A stretch of 64,000 nucleotides of DNA. It comes from Actinomadura latina NBRC 106108 (lineage in GTDB: Bacteria > Actinomycetota > Actinomycetes > Streptosporangiales > Streptosporangiaceae). Of the stretch, positions 26,657 to 34,435 are shown one piece after another (the first letter of the stretch is position 1; the number at the start of each line of letters is the position of its first letter). The stretch lies in contig NZ_BCQS01000003.1 of NCBI RefSeq assembly GCF_001552195.1, positions 62,001 to 126,000 on the forward strand, given 5' to 3'. Position numbers and translations under genes: made by a program. The notes under the pieces were generated by a model that saw nothing but the letters and a program-made list of their open reading frames with translations, made no database searches and was not told the origin of the DNA.

Positions 26657-26893
26657 ATGGCGAAGCCACCTCCCCGCAAGCCAAAGAAGAAGGTTTGCGT
26701 TTTCTGCCAGGAGAAGATCTCCTACGTCGACTACAAGGACACGGGCCTGCTGCGGAAGTTCATCTCCGACCGCGGCAAGATCCGTGCCCGGCGGGTGACC
26801 GGCAACTGCACCCAGCACCAGCGGGACGTCGCCACGGCGATCAAGAACGCCCGTGAGATGGCGCTGCTGCCGTACACCAGCACCGCGCGCTGA
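26657..26893 (+). CDS. rpsR: 30S ribosomal protein S18, zinc-binding (C+) form
   Basis: A 78-residue S18: basic start, [38 protein letters not shown]. It keeps C14, C17, C51 and H54, so it is the zinc-binding form. Actinomycetes often hold a second, cysteine-free S18 used under zinc starvation; that copy is not in this window. AAGGAGCACC precedes the ATG. Confidence 0.96.
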   Translation: MAKPPPRKPKKKVCVFCQEKISYVDYKDTGLLRKFISDRGKIRARRVTGNCTQHQRDVATAIKNAREMALLPYTSTAR

Positions 26894-26910
26894 GGCAGGG
26901 GGTATAGACC

Positions 26911-27357
26911 ATGAAGCTCATCCTGACCCAGCAGGTCTCCGGGCTCGGCGAGCCCGGTGACGTCATCGAGGTCCGCGACGGCTACGGCCGCAACTACCTC
27001 GTCCCCCGCGGGTTCGCGATCCAGTGGACCCGGGGCGCCGAGAAGCAGATCGACTCCATCAAGAAGGCGCGTTCGGCCCGCGAGATCGCGACCGTTGAGC
27101 ACGCCAAGGAGGTCGCCGACCGGCTCGGCGGGCTGCGCGTCACGCTGCGCACCCGGACGGGCAGCAACGGCCGCCTGTTCGGCGCGGTGACCGCCGGCGA
27201 CATCGCCGAGGCGGTCAAGGCCGCCGACGGCCCCGACCTGGACCGCCGCCGCATCGAGATCGGCAACCCGATCAAGACCGTCGGCACCCACCGAGTCAGC
27301 GTCCGCCTGCACAGCGACGTCAACGCCACGATCGACGTGAACGTCGTCGAGGCCTGA
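26911..27357 (+). CDS. rplI: 50S ribosomal protein L9
   Basis: A 148-residue L9: N-terminal domain MKLILTQQVSGLGEPGDVIEVRDGYGRNYLVPRG region, connecting helix, and C-terminal rRNA-binding domain (LFGAVTAGDIAEAV, then RIEIGNPIKTVGTH). Last gene of the rpsF operon; a strong hairpin follows 15 bases after the stop. The ATG is preceded by GGGGG. Confidence 0.97.
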   Translation: MKLILTQQVSGLGEPGDVIEVRDGYGRNYLVPRGFAIQWTRGAEKQIDSIKKARSAREIATVEHAKEVADRLGGLRVTLRTRTGSNGRLFGAVTAGDIAEAVKAADGPDLDRRRIEIGNPIKTVGTHRVSVRLHSDVNATIDVNVVEA

Positions 27358-27372
27358 CGCCTCCGCATCGGC

Positions 27373-27412
27373 CGAACGGCCCCCGAGCCCACCCGGGCCC
27401 GGGGGCCGTTCG
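27373..27412 (+). terminator. Terminator of the rpsF-ssb-rpsR-rplI operon
   Basis: Perfect 13-base stem CGAACGGCCCCCG (27373-27385) with its complement at 27400-27412; the 14-base loop can pair further. Very GC-rich and directly after rplI. No T-run follows, as is common for actinomycete terminators. Confidence 0.8.
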
Positions 27413-27561
27413 CAATTACCGGCCACCCGTCCCCGCCCAGCGGGTTGCGGCTGGTCAGGGCGGCGTGGGACGCGTGGGGTGTGTTGGGGCGGCTATCGAT
27501 CCTGCAATCTCTTTCACAAGGGGAGGGTGGCGGGCGTCCAAGAGAAGGGGGCGCACGTTGA

Positions 27562-27575
27562 GTTTCATGTGAAAC
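27562..27575. promoter_or_regulatory. parS-like ParB binding site
   Basis: GTTTCATGTGAAAC differs from the widely conserved parS core GTTTCACGTGAAAC at one central base. It lies in the non-coding gap between rplI and the amidase gene. parS sites in actinomycetes cluster around oriC, and this gene block is normally near oriC. Could instead be an operator of the amidase gene. Confidence 0.55.
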
Positions 27576-27660
27576 GTCCCTGAACCGCCCTGTGTTTGGG
27601 TGATCAACAGACCGGCCATGACGTTCCGTGATCATTAGATCGCCGGAATGAGGGGGGACG

Positions 27661-28476
27661 GTGTTGATCGCGCATTCGGGGGACGGCGCGGACGGCCGGG
27701 GGCGTGGCGGCATGCCGGTGACGCGCCGGGCGGTCATCGGCGGCGTTGCCGGGGCCGGTCTGCTGGAGATGCTGTCCATGGCGTCACCCCGCCACAATGG
27801 GGCCATGGCGGAGGAGGCGGCTGAGGGCATCGCCGACCGTGCCCTGTTCACGGCGGAGGCCCCGCACGTCTACACGCGCGCGCAGTGGAGGGCGAGGCGG
27901 CCCAAGCGGCCGGCCAGGGTCCTCGACCGGGCACCGGACCACATCGTCGTGCATCACACCGCCACGGCGAACTCCGGCGACCGGTCGCTGGCGCACGCTT
28001 TCGGCCTGTCCCGGTACATCCAGAACTTCCACATGGACAAGAACGGCTGGGACGACACCGGCCAGCAGCTCACCATCAGCCGGGGCGGCATTGTGATGGA
28101 GGGACGCAACCGCAGCCTGAAGGCGATCCGGGCCGGGGACCTCGTGGTCGGTGCGCAGGTCCTGCACAACAACGACCACACGATCGGCATCGAGAACGAG
28201 GGGACGTACACGTCGCGGGCGGTTCCCGGCACGTTGTGGAAGTCGCTGCTGGAGGTGTGCGTGTGGCTGTGCCGGGAGTACGACCTCGATCCGTCCAGCG
28301 CCATCGTCGGGCATCGCGACTACAACAAGACGTCATGTCCGGGTGACCGGCTCTACGCGCGGTTGCCCGAGCTGCGCAGGGCGGTCGCCACCCGCCTGGA
28401 GGGCTCCCCGAGCTCGGACAACGCCACCACCGGCCCCGTTCTGCCGATCCTGCCGTCCCTCGACGACCTGACCTGA
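27661..28476 (+). CDS. Exported N-acetylmuramoyl-L-alanine amidase (PGRP/amidase_2 type)
   Basis: A 271-residue zinc amidase that would cleave the bond between muramic acid and the stem peptide outside the cell. A twin-arginine-like signal (VTRRAVIGGVAGAGLLEML, near residues 20-38) precedes the domain. Zinc ligands of the T7-lysozyme type are visible: HIVVHHTAT, then GHRDYNKTSCPGD with its His and Cys; a Tyr/Trp-rich start YTRAQWRARRP is typical of PGRPs. GTG 27661 has AGGGGGG upstream; ATG 27712 is an alternative giving a shorter signal. It stands alone between the ribosomal operon and the LexA-box gene. Confidence 0.87.
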   Translation: MLIAHSGDGADGRGRGGMPVTRRAVIGGVAGAGLLEMLSMASPRHNGAMAEEAAEGIADRALFTAEAPHVYTRAQWRARRPKRPARVLDRAPDHIVVHHTATANSGDRSLAHAFGLSRYIQNFHMDKNGWDDTGQQLTISRGGIVMEGRNRSLKAIRAGDLVVGAQVLHNNDHTIGIENEGTYTSRAVPGTLWKSLLEVCVWLCREYDLDPSSAIVGHRDYNKTSCPGDRLYARLPELRRAVATRLEGSPSSDNATTGPVLPILPSLDDLT

Positions 28477-28550
28477 GCCTCGGGGTCGCCACCGGGACGA
28501 TACGCACTCACGGGGGTCCCGCTGTCCGTACACCTTGCCCGTAGGTCCGG

Positions 28551-28739
28551 CTAGCTTTCGGGAGTCGTGTAGCGGGTGCGGCGGCGGGCGATCTCGGGGT
28601 CGATGCCCTCGATCAGGGACCAGATGCCCGCCACCCGTTCCACGAGGGTCTCCGGGGGCAGCCCGGCCAGGCCCTCGGCGGCCAGGTCGTCGATCGCCTG
28701 CGTCAGCCGGGCCATCCGCTCGCCGTGTGTGGAACACAT
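28551..28739 (-). CDS. Small conserved protein with LexA-type box at its start
   Basis: A 62-residue soluble helical protein (ARLTQAIDDLAAEGLAGLPP, then IEGIDPEIARRRTRYTTPES). I do not know its function. The ATG at 28739 lies inside a LexA-like box and has no ribosome site; a TACTAT -10 element eight to thirteen bases upstream would start the transcript at or next to this ATG, so it may be leaderless and SOS-controlled. ATG 28715 is an alternative start. It follows the MATE gene on the same strand after about 55 bases. Confidence 0.6.
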   Translation of the reverse strand: MCSTHGERMARLTQAIDDLAAEGLAGLPPETLVERVAGIWSLIEGIDPEIARRRTRYTTPES

Positions 28740-28745
28740 GTTCGA
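28730..28745. promoter_or_regulatory. LexA (SOS) box
   Basis: TGGAACACATGTTCGA matches the actinomycete/Bacillus SOS consensus TCGAAC-N4-GTTCGA at all but one defined position. It overlaps the start codon of the small minus-strand gene and abuts a TACTAT hexamer (28746-28751, minus strand), a position suited to repression. Confidence 0.65.
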
Positions 28746-28793
28746 ATAGTAGCGGGTGGGACGTCCGTGGCGGGTGCGATTCGCCGAATCCGG

Positions 28794-30119
28794 TTAGCGG
28801 ACGGCGCCGGTGACCAGCCAGCGGTCGCCGCGGGCGCGGAGTCCGAGGGTGGCCATGCGGGTCAGCATCCACAGGCCGATCGCGGTCCAGAGCCCGATGA
28901 GTCCGGCGTCCGCCCTGTACAGGACGATCGAGGCGGGCAGGAAGACGACCGTCGCGACCAGTGTCGTCACGGCGAGGTAGGCGCCGTCTCCGGCCCCGAT
29001 CAGGATGCCGTCCAGGACGAACACCACGCCCGCGACGGGCTGCAGTACGGCGACCAGGAGCAGTGACGCGAGCAGCAGGTGCCGGACGTCACCGTCGGAG
29101 CTGAACAGGCCCGGCAGCCACGGGCGCACCACGAGGATGACCAGGCCGAACGCGACGCCGCAGCCGATGCCCCACCACACCATCCGGCGCGTGACGGCGC
29201 GCGTGCCCGCGACGTCGGACGCGCCCAGGTAGCGGCCGGTGATGGCCTGCCCGGCGATCGCGATGGCGTCGAGGGCGAACGCGAGCAGCGTCCACACCTG
29301 GAAACCGACCTGGTAGGCGGCTATCTCGGCGTCCCCCATCCGGGCGGCGATCGACGTTCCGACGATGAGGACGACGCGGAGCGCCGCCGTCCGCACCAGG
29401 AGGCCGAAGCCCGCCGTGGCGGACGTCCGCAACCCGTCCAAGTCGGGACGTGCCGGGGCGCCGTGGCGGCGCGCCGCACGGAGCACGACGGCCGCGTAGA
29501 CGGCCGCGCTGCCCGTCTGGGCGAGGACGGTGCCCCAGGCCGAGCCCGCGATCCCCCACTCGAAGACGATCACGAACAGCACGTTGAGCAGCAGGTTCAC
29601 GGAGAACCCGCCGATGGAGACGAGGAGGGGGGTGCGCGTGTCCTGCAGGCCGCGCAGGACGCCGGTTCCGGCGAGCACGAGCAGCATCGACGGGATGCCG
29701 AACAGGCTCACCCGGAGGTAGGTCTCGGCGTACGGGGTGACGACGGGGGACGCGCCGAACGCGTCCACGATCCATGGGACCAGCGGCCAGCCGACCGCGA
29801 TCAGCACCGCTCCGATGGCGAGCGCGAGCCACATCCCGTCGATGCCCTGCCTGATCGCGGCCCGCATGTCGCCGGCGCCGATCTGCCGCGCGACCCCGGC
29901 GGTCGTCCCGTAGGCGAGGAAGACGCACAGGTAGACGAGCGTGCTCAGCGCCTGTCCGGCGACTCCGAGCCCGCCCAGCTGCGCGGTGCCGAGGTGTCCG
30001 ATGATCGCCGAGTCGGACAGCAGGAAGAGGGGCTCGGCGACGAGCGCGCCGAAGGCCGGCACCGCCAGGCGCAGAATCTCGCGGTCATGCGAGGTCGCGC
30101 GCCGCCGGGAGGTCGTCAC
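28794..30119 (-). CDS. MATE family efflux transporter (DinF-like)
   Basis: A 441-residue protein with 12 membrane segments of the MATE/DinF subgroup. It starts SHDREILRLAVPAFGALVAE and contains PLFLLSDSAIIGHLGTAQLG and the second-half counterpart with LDAIAIAGQAITGRYLGA. Exports organic cations or other compounds by ion antiport; substrate unknown. GTG 30119. A MATE gene between rplI and dnaB is also found in Streptomyces (from memory). It is divergent from dnaB across the DnaA-box region. Confidence 0.9.
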   Translation of the reverse strand: MTTSRRRATSHDREILRLAVPAFGALVAEPLFLLSDSAIIGHLGTAQLGGLGVAGQALSTLVYLCVFLAYGTTAGVARQIGAGDMRAAIRQGIDGMWLALAIGAVLIAVGWPLVPWIVDAFGASPVVTPYAETYLRVSLFGIPSMLLVLAGTGVLRGLQDTRTPLLVSIGGFSVNLLLNVLFVIVFEWGIAGSAWGTVLAQTGSAAVYAAVVLRAARRHGAPARPDLDGLRTSATAGFGLLVRTAALRVVLIVGTSIAARMGDAEIAAYQVGFQVWTLLAFALDAIAIAGQAITGRYLGASDVAGTRAVTRRMVWWGIGCGVAFGLVILVVRPWLPGLFSSDGDVRHLLLASLLLVAVLQPVAGVVFVLDGILIGAGDGAYLAVTTLVATVVFLPASIVLYRADAGLIGLWTAIGLWMLTRMATLGLRARGDRWLVTGAVR

Positions 30120-30459
30120 CGCGCCGAGGCTATCACCGCTGTAACTCTCTTCAGGACTTCAAGCCTTACAATGCCGCGCTCGGCCGACTTTCTTTCCCAC
30201 ACAGCCGGTGGATGGAGTTACCGCAGGTCACTGCGGTACCGCGAGCGTCGTCCACGGAGAATCCACAAAGTTGTCCACAGGTCGTGCACAACCAATACGG
30301 CGTGTCTGCACAGGCGCTCCACAGGTTCGTCCACAGGCGGCTTTGCTCATGGGCGCGCGGGCTCGCGAGAATGTCCGACGCGTCAGGTAGACGTGAGGAC
30401 AGCGGTCGGCGATGGGGCGGGCGGGGCCGCCGGCGGCCGGAGATGAAGGGGGTGCGACG
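30120..30459. other. MATE-dnaB intergenic region
   Basis: About 340 non-coding bases holding the divergent promoters. The centre (30248-30335) is packed with TCCACA cores described separately. Short open frames cross it but have no ribosome sites and are an effect of the repeats. No terminator or structured RNA recognised. Confidence 0.6.
30248..30335 (+). promoter_or_regulatory. Cluster of DnaA-box-like 9-mers upstream of dnaB
   Basis: Within 88 bases: a perfect TTGTCCACA (30271-30279), TCGTCCACA (30327-30335), TCGTCCACG (30248-30256), GAATCCACA (30259-30267) and CGCTCCACA (30315-30323), plus weaker GCACA-type copies near 30282 and 30304. TTGTCCACA is the preferred DnaA box of high-GC actinomycetes. 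All the strong copies point the same way, towards dnaB. Confidence 0.7.
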
Positions 30460-33400
30460 GTGAGCGTGGCCGATATCGGACCACAGGAGCACGAGTTCGA
30501 ACGCACTCCACCGCACGACATCTCGGCGGAGCAGGGCGTGCTGGGCGGCATGCTGCTCTCCCAGGACGCCATCGCCGAGGTCGTCGAACTGCTGCGGACG
30601 CCCGACTTCTACCGCCCCGCGCACCAGATCATCTACGACGTCGTCCTCGACCTGTACGGCCGCGGCGACCCGGCCGACGCCGTCACCGTCGCCGGCGAGC
30701 TCACCAAGAACGGCGAGATCGCCCGCATCGGCGGCGCCCCCTACCTGCACACCCTGATCTCCCTGGTGCCCACGGCGGCCAACGCCGGCTACTACGCGAA
30801 GATCGTCCACGAACGCGCGATCCTGCGCCGGCTGGTCGAGACCGGCACCCGCATCGTCCAGATGGGGTACGCGGCCGACGGAGCCGACGCCGACGAGGTC
30901 CTCGACCGCGCCCAGGCGGAGGTCTTCGCCATCGCCGAGAAGCGCGCCGGCGAGGACTACATCGCGCTGTCCGAGATCATGCCGGGTGCCCTGGACGAGA
31001 TCGAGGCCATCGGCAGCCGCGGCGGCCAGATGGTCGGCTGCCCCACCGGCTTCGCCGATCTCGACGCCCTCACCAACGGGCTGCACCCGGGCCAGATGGT
31101 GGTGATCGCTGCTCGCCCTGCCATGGGCAAAGCGCTCGACCTGGACACGCCGCTCCCGACTCCGACAGGTTGGACGACGATGGGCGAAGTGCAGGTGGGC
31201 GACCATCTGCTCGGCGCCGACGGCGAGCCGACCCGCGTCGTCGCCGCGACCGAGGTGATGTACGGCCGTCCCTGCTACGAGGTCGAGTTCTCGGACCGCG
31301 AGGTCATCATCGCCGACGCCGAGCACCAGTGGCGTACGACGACCCGGACGGGGGACTTCGAGGCGATCCTCGCCGCGGCGGTCTCCCGGAAGCGAGGCGG
31401 CCAGAGCGGACATTCCGGGGTCGCGTCGGTGGCGAATGGCTCCGGCTTCACTCATTTCTTCGGCACCACCGGGAGCGTCGGCCTCTGGCCGACCAAGGAG
31501 ATCAGGGCCGTCCACGCGACGGCGGAGGGCAGCTCCCAGGGCGGGAAGCCGACGGGGTGCCGTCCACTGCGTGCCGGCAAGACGCACCGGCCTCACGGCT
31601 CATCCGGTCGCGCCAGATCGTCCCAGGATCATCGTCCGGTGATGCTGGACCGCGACGGCACCATGGCCGCCTCGCCGCAGGCCGGTCGATGGGCGTTCGG
31701 CGGCCGCGCCGGGATCCGGACGACCGAGGAGATCTTCGCGGCGTTCCGGCATGAGGCACGGACCGTCCACGCCGTGGACGTCGCCGCCGCTTTCGACCTT
31801 CCCGAGGCCGACCTGCCCATCGATCCCTACGTCCTCGGCGTGTGGCTCGGGGCCGGAGAGCCCGAGGACGACCGCATCACGTGCCTGGACGGTGAAGTCA
31901 TCGCCCAGATCGAGGCGACCGGTCAGCAGGTCGCTGCCGAGCCGATTCCCGGCTGCTACCTTCTGCCCGGCGTGCGCCGCCACCTCGGCTCCCTCGGCCT
32001 GCCGTCCGGCAAGCACGTCCCGGCGGCATACCTGCGGGCGTCGGCGGCCCAGCGGCGGGCGCTGCTGGCCGGGCTGCTCGACGTCCGCGGGCACGTGTCG
32101 GCGGACGGGCGCGTCGACCTCGTGTTCTCCTCCGCGCGACTCGCCGAAGGGGTGCGCGAACTCGCCCTCAGCCTGGGGCATCGCGCCGAACTGACGACGG
32201 GCCCGGCAGGGGGGTCCACGGACGAGCCGGTGCACGAGATCGGCTTCACGCCGGTCGAGACGGTGTTCCGGTTGCCGCGTAAGGCGGCGCGGCAGCGCGA
32301 GAACGTCCATCCGAGGGAGCGGGTGCGCTTCATCGTTGACGTGCGGCCGGCCGAGAGCGTGCCGGTGCGGTGCGTCCAGGTCGACAACGCCGACCACATG
32401 TACCTGGCCGGACGTTCCTGCATCCCGACGCACAACTCGACGCTCGCGCTCGACTTCGCCCGCGCCGCGTCCATCAAACACGGTTTGACCTCGGCGTTCT
32501 TCAGCCTGGAGATGGGACGCAACGAGATCACCATGCGGTTGCTGTCCGCCGAGGCGCGGGTGGCGCTGCACGCGATGCGGTCCGGCACCATGCAGGACGA
32601 GGACTGGACGCGCCTCGCCCGCCGCATGAGCGAGGTCGCCGAGGCGCCGCTGTTCATCGACGATTCGCCCAATATGTCGATGATGGAGATCCGCGCGAAG
32701 TGCCGGCGGCTCAAGCAGCAGCACGACCTGCGCCTGGTCATCATCGACTACCTGCAGCTGATGAGCTCGGGCAAACGGGTGGAAAGCCGCCAGGTCGAGG
32801 TCTCGGAGTTCTCCCGCTCCCTGAAGCTCCTCGCCAAGGAACTGGGCGTCCCGGTCATCGCGCTGTCGCAGCTCAACCGAGGCCCCGAGCAGCGAACAGA
32901 CAAGAAGCCCATGGTGTCCGACCTACGTGAATCGGGATGTGTCACTGGTTCAACTCGGATCATGCGGGCGGACACCAATGAACAGGTCACCATGGGCGAG
33001 CTCGTGGCGAGTGGCGCGAAGGACGTCCCCGTATGGGCGCTTGATGAGCGCCTGAAGTACGTGCCCCGAACCATGACCCACGCGTTTTCCAGTGGACGTC
33101 GAGAAGTCTTCCGCGTCACGCTGGCCTCCGGTAAGGAGGTCGAGGCCACCGCCAACCATCCCTTCCTCACTTATCACGGCTGGCAGCCGCTCGGCGAGCT
33201 CGCGCCTGGTTCGCGCGTCGCGGCCTCCAGGCATATGCCACCGCCGCTGGAGCCGACGGCCTGGCCCGAAGCGCGCGTGGTCATGCTGGCGCACCTCATC
33301 GGCGACGGATCATTCGTCAGGCGTCAACCGATCCGCTACGCCAGTAAGGACGAGGCGTGTCTTCAGGCCGTCACCGAAGCGGCCGAGCATTTCGGCATCA

Positions 33401-34395
33401 CCGCCGTCCGGGACGGCTACGAGGCCGCGCGGGTGACCACGCTCCGGTTGCCGGCGCCGTACCGCTTGACTCACGGTCGCCGGAATCCGATCGCCGAGTG
33501 GCTTGACGAGCTCGGACTCTTCGGAAGGCGTTCGCATGAGAAGTTCGTCCCGGCGCCGGTCTTCAGCTTCTCCAAGGAGCAGGTGGCGCTTTTCCTCAAG
33601 CATCTCTGGGCCACGGACGGCTGCGTGCACTGGGATGCGAAGAACGGCCAATGCCGCGTCTACTACGCATCCACGAGCAGGCAACTTGTGGAGGACGTCT
33701 CCACCTTGCTGCTGCGATTCGGCATTCTCTCGCGCATCAAGAGCGTCACGAAAGGTTCCTACCGCCGCGGGTATCAGCTCCATCTCTTTGGCGCGGAGAA
33801 CCAGCTCGCGTTCTTCGAGTCAGTCGGGGTCCATGGGGCGCGTGGTGTCATAGCCGCGTCCGCCACCGACCTGATCCGAGAAATTCGATCGAACGCCAAT
33901 CGTGACGCCGTTCCCCGAGAAGTATGGGCCGATGTCCGGCGTATTCTCGCCGACCGTGGGATGACCCATAGGGAGAACTCCGCCGCAATCGGCACCCAGT
34001 TCTGTGGCAGTGCACTCTGGGAGCGTGCACCTAGCCGAAAGCGCCTTGGGCGCGTTGCGACCGTACTGGGCAGTGCCGAACTGGAACTGTTGTGCACCAA
34101 TGACGTGTTCTGGGACGAAATAGTAGAGATCGAGAGCATCGGTGAACAGGACGTCTACGATGCCACGGTGCTCGGCCTTCATAATTTCGTGGCGAACGGA
34201 ATTTCTCTCCATAACAGTATCGAGCAGGATGCGGACATGGTGATCCTGCTGCACCGCGAGGACGCCTACGAGAAGGAGTCGCCGCGCGCCGGCGAGGCCG
34301 ACCTGATCGTCGCCAAGCACCGCAACGGCCCGACCGCCACCGTCACCGTCGCGTTCCAGGGGCACTACAGCCGCTTCGTCGACATGGCCCAGTAG
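30460..34395 (+). CDS. dnaB: Replicative DNA helicase DnaB precursor with two inteins
   Basis: Precursor of 1311 residues; removing the two inteins leaves 450, the normal DnaB length. The N-terminal domain (HDISAEQGVLGGMLLS) and linker run to residue 224. The Walker A lysine (AARPAMGK) is the last residue before intein 1, and the exteins rejoin as GK-STLALDFA. Walker B is LVIIDYLQLM, followed by ALSQLNRG. Intein 2 separates DLRESG from SIEQDADMV, and the C-terminus ends HYSRFVDMAQ. GTG 30460 follows GAAGGGGG. Because intein 1 interrupts the ATP site, the helicase should be inactive until splicing occurs. The host gene has high GC; intein 2 less so. Confidence 0.96.
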   Translation: MSVADIGPQEHEFERTPPHDISAEQGVLGGMLLSQDAIAEVVELLRTPDFYRPAHQIIYDVVLDLYGRGDPADAVTVAGELTKNGEIARIGGAPYLHTLISLVPTAANAGYYAKIVHERAILRRLVETGTRIVQMGYAADGADADEVLDRAQAEVFAIAEKRAGEDYIALSEIMPGALDEIEAIGSRGGQMVGCPTGFADLDALTNGLHPGQMVVIAARPAMGKALDLDTPLPTPTGWTTMGEVQVGDHLLGADGEPTRVVAATEVMYGRPCYEVEFSDREVIIADAEHQWRTTTRTGDFEAILAAAVSRKRGGQSGHSGVASVANGSGFTHFFGTTGSVGLWPTKEIRAVHATAEGSSQGGKPTGCRPLRAGKTHRPHGSSGRARSSQDHRPVMLDRDGTMAASPQAGRWAFGGRAGIRTTEEIFAAFRHEARTVHAVDVAAAFDLPEADLPIDPYVLGVWLGAGEPEDDRITCLDGEVIAQIEATGQQVAAEPIPGCYLLPGVRRHLGSLGLPSGKHVPAAYLRASAAQRRALLAGLLDVRGHVSADGRVDLVFSSARLAEGVRELALSLGHRAELTTGPAGGSTDEPVHEIGFTPVETVFRLPRKAARQRENVHPRERVRFIVDVRPAESVPVRCVQVDNADHMYLAGRSCIPTHNSTLALDFARAASIKHGLTSAFFSLEMGRNEITMRLLSAEARVALHAMRSGTMQDEDWTRLARRMSEVAEAPLFIDDSPNMSMMEIRAKCRRLKQQHDLRLVIIDYLQLMSSGKRVESRQVEVSEFSRSLKLLAKELGVPVIALSQLNRGPEQRTDKKPMVSDLRESGCVTGSTRIMRADTNEQVTMGELVASGAKDVPVWALDERLKYVPRTMTHAFSSGRREVFRVTLASGKEVEATANHPFLTYHGWQPLGELAPGSRVAASRHMPPPLEPTAWPEARVVMLAHLIGDGSFVRRQPIRYASKDEACLQAVTEAAEHFGITAVRDGYEAARVTTLRLPAPYRLTHGRRNPIAEWLDELGLFGRRSHEKFVPAPVFSFSKEQVALFLKHLWATDGCVHWDAKNGQCRVYYASTSRQLVEDVSTLLLRFGILSRIKSVTKGSYRRGYQLHLFGAENQLAFFESVGVHGARGVIAASATDLIREIRSNANRDAVPREVWADVRRILADRGMTHRENSAAIGTQFCGSALWERAPSRKRLGRVATVLGSAELELLCTNDVFWDEIVEIESIGEQDVYDATVLGLHNFVANGISLHNSIEQDADMVILLHREDAYEKESPRAGEADLIVAKHRNGPTATVTVAFQGHYSRFVDMAQ
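31132..32436 (+). mobile_element. Intein 1 of DnaB: class 3-type, P-loop site, degenerate endonuclease
   Basis: 435 residues (225-659 of the precursor). The first residue is Ala, not Cys or Ser, in ALDLDTPLPTPTGW. The class 3 W-C-T set is present: Trp in block B (ADAEHQW), Cys in block F (VPVRCVQVDN) and Thr in block G (IPTHN), with Ser as +1 residue. The LAGLIDADG motifs are altered: VLGVWLGAG and LAGLLDVRG lack the catalytic aspartates (Ala and Arg instead), so the homing nuclease is probably dead. From memory, mycobacterial DnaB carries a class 3 intein at this same GK/S site. Codon usage is as GC-rich as the host. Confidence 0.9.
32938..34215 (+). mobile_element. Intein 2 of DnaB: canonical, with intact LAGLIDADG motifs
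   Basis: 426 residues (827-1252). Starts with Cys (CVTGSTRIM), has block B EATANHPFLTYHGW and ends LHNFVANGISLHN before Ser, so a standard class 1 splicing route is expected. The insertion point ESG/SIEQD is the one used by the cyanobacterial Ssp DnaB intein (known from memory), and the termini resemble it. Endonuclease motifs LAHLIGDGS and LKHLWATDG keep their acidic residues, so homing may still work. AT content is visibly higher, especially in the last 400 bases, suggesting more recent arrival than intein 1. Confidence 0.92.
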
Positions 34396-34435
34396 CCGAC
34401 CCGCCCGTAGCAGGATGGCGGGCCGGTGGGGGAGG

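Noticed and set aside
27358..27660. Riboswitch between rplI and the amidase
   Set aside because: Beyond the operon terminator and the parS-like dyad I could not see a conserved riboswitch core such as ydaO/c-di-AMP elements, which are sometimes found before wall-hydrolase genes.
30248..30335. Could this be oriC itself?
   Set aside because: No dnaA or dnaN flank, too few boxes and no AT-rich unwinding stretch; better read as a secondary DnaA-binding site.
30208..30463. Short plus-strand frames before dnaB (for example PQSCPQVVHNQYG)
   Set aside because: They are translations of the DnaA-box cluster; no ribosome site and no protein-like pattern.
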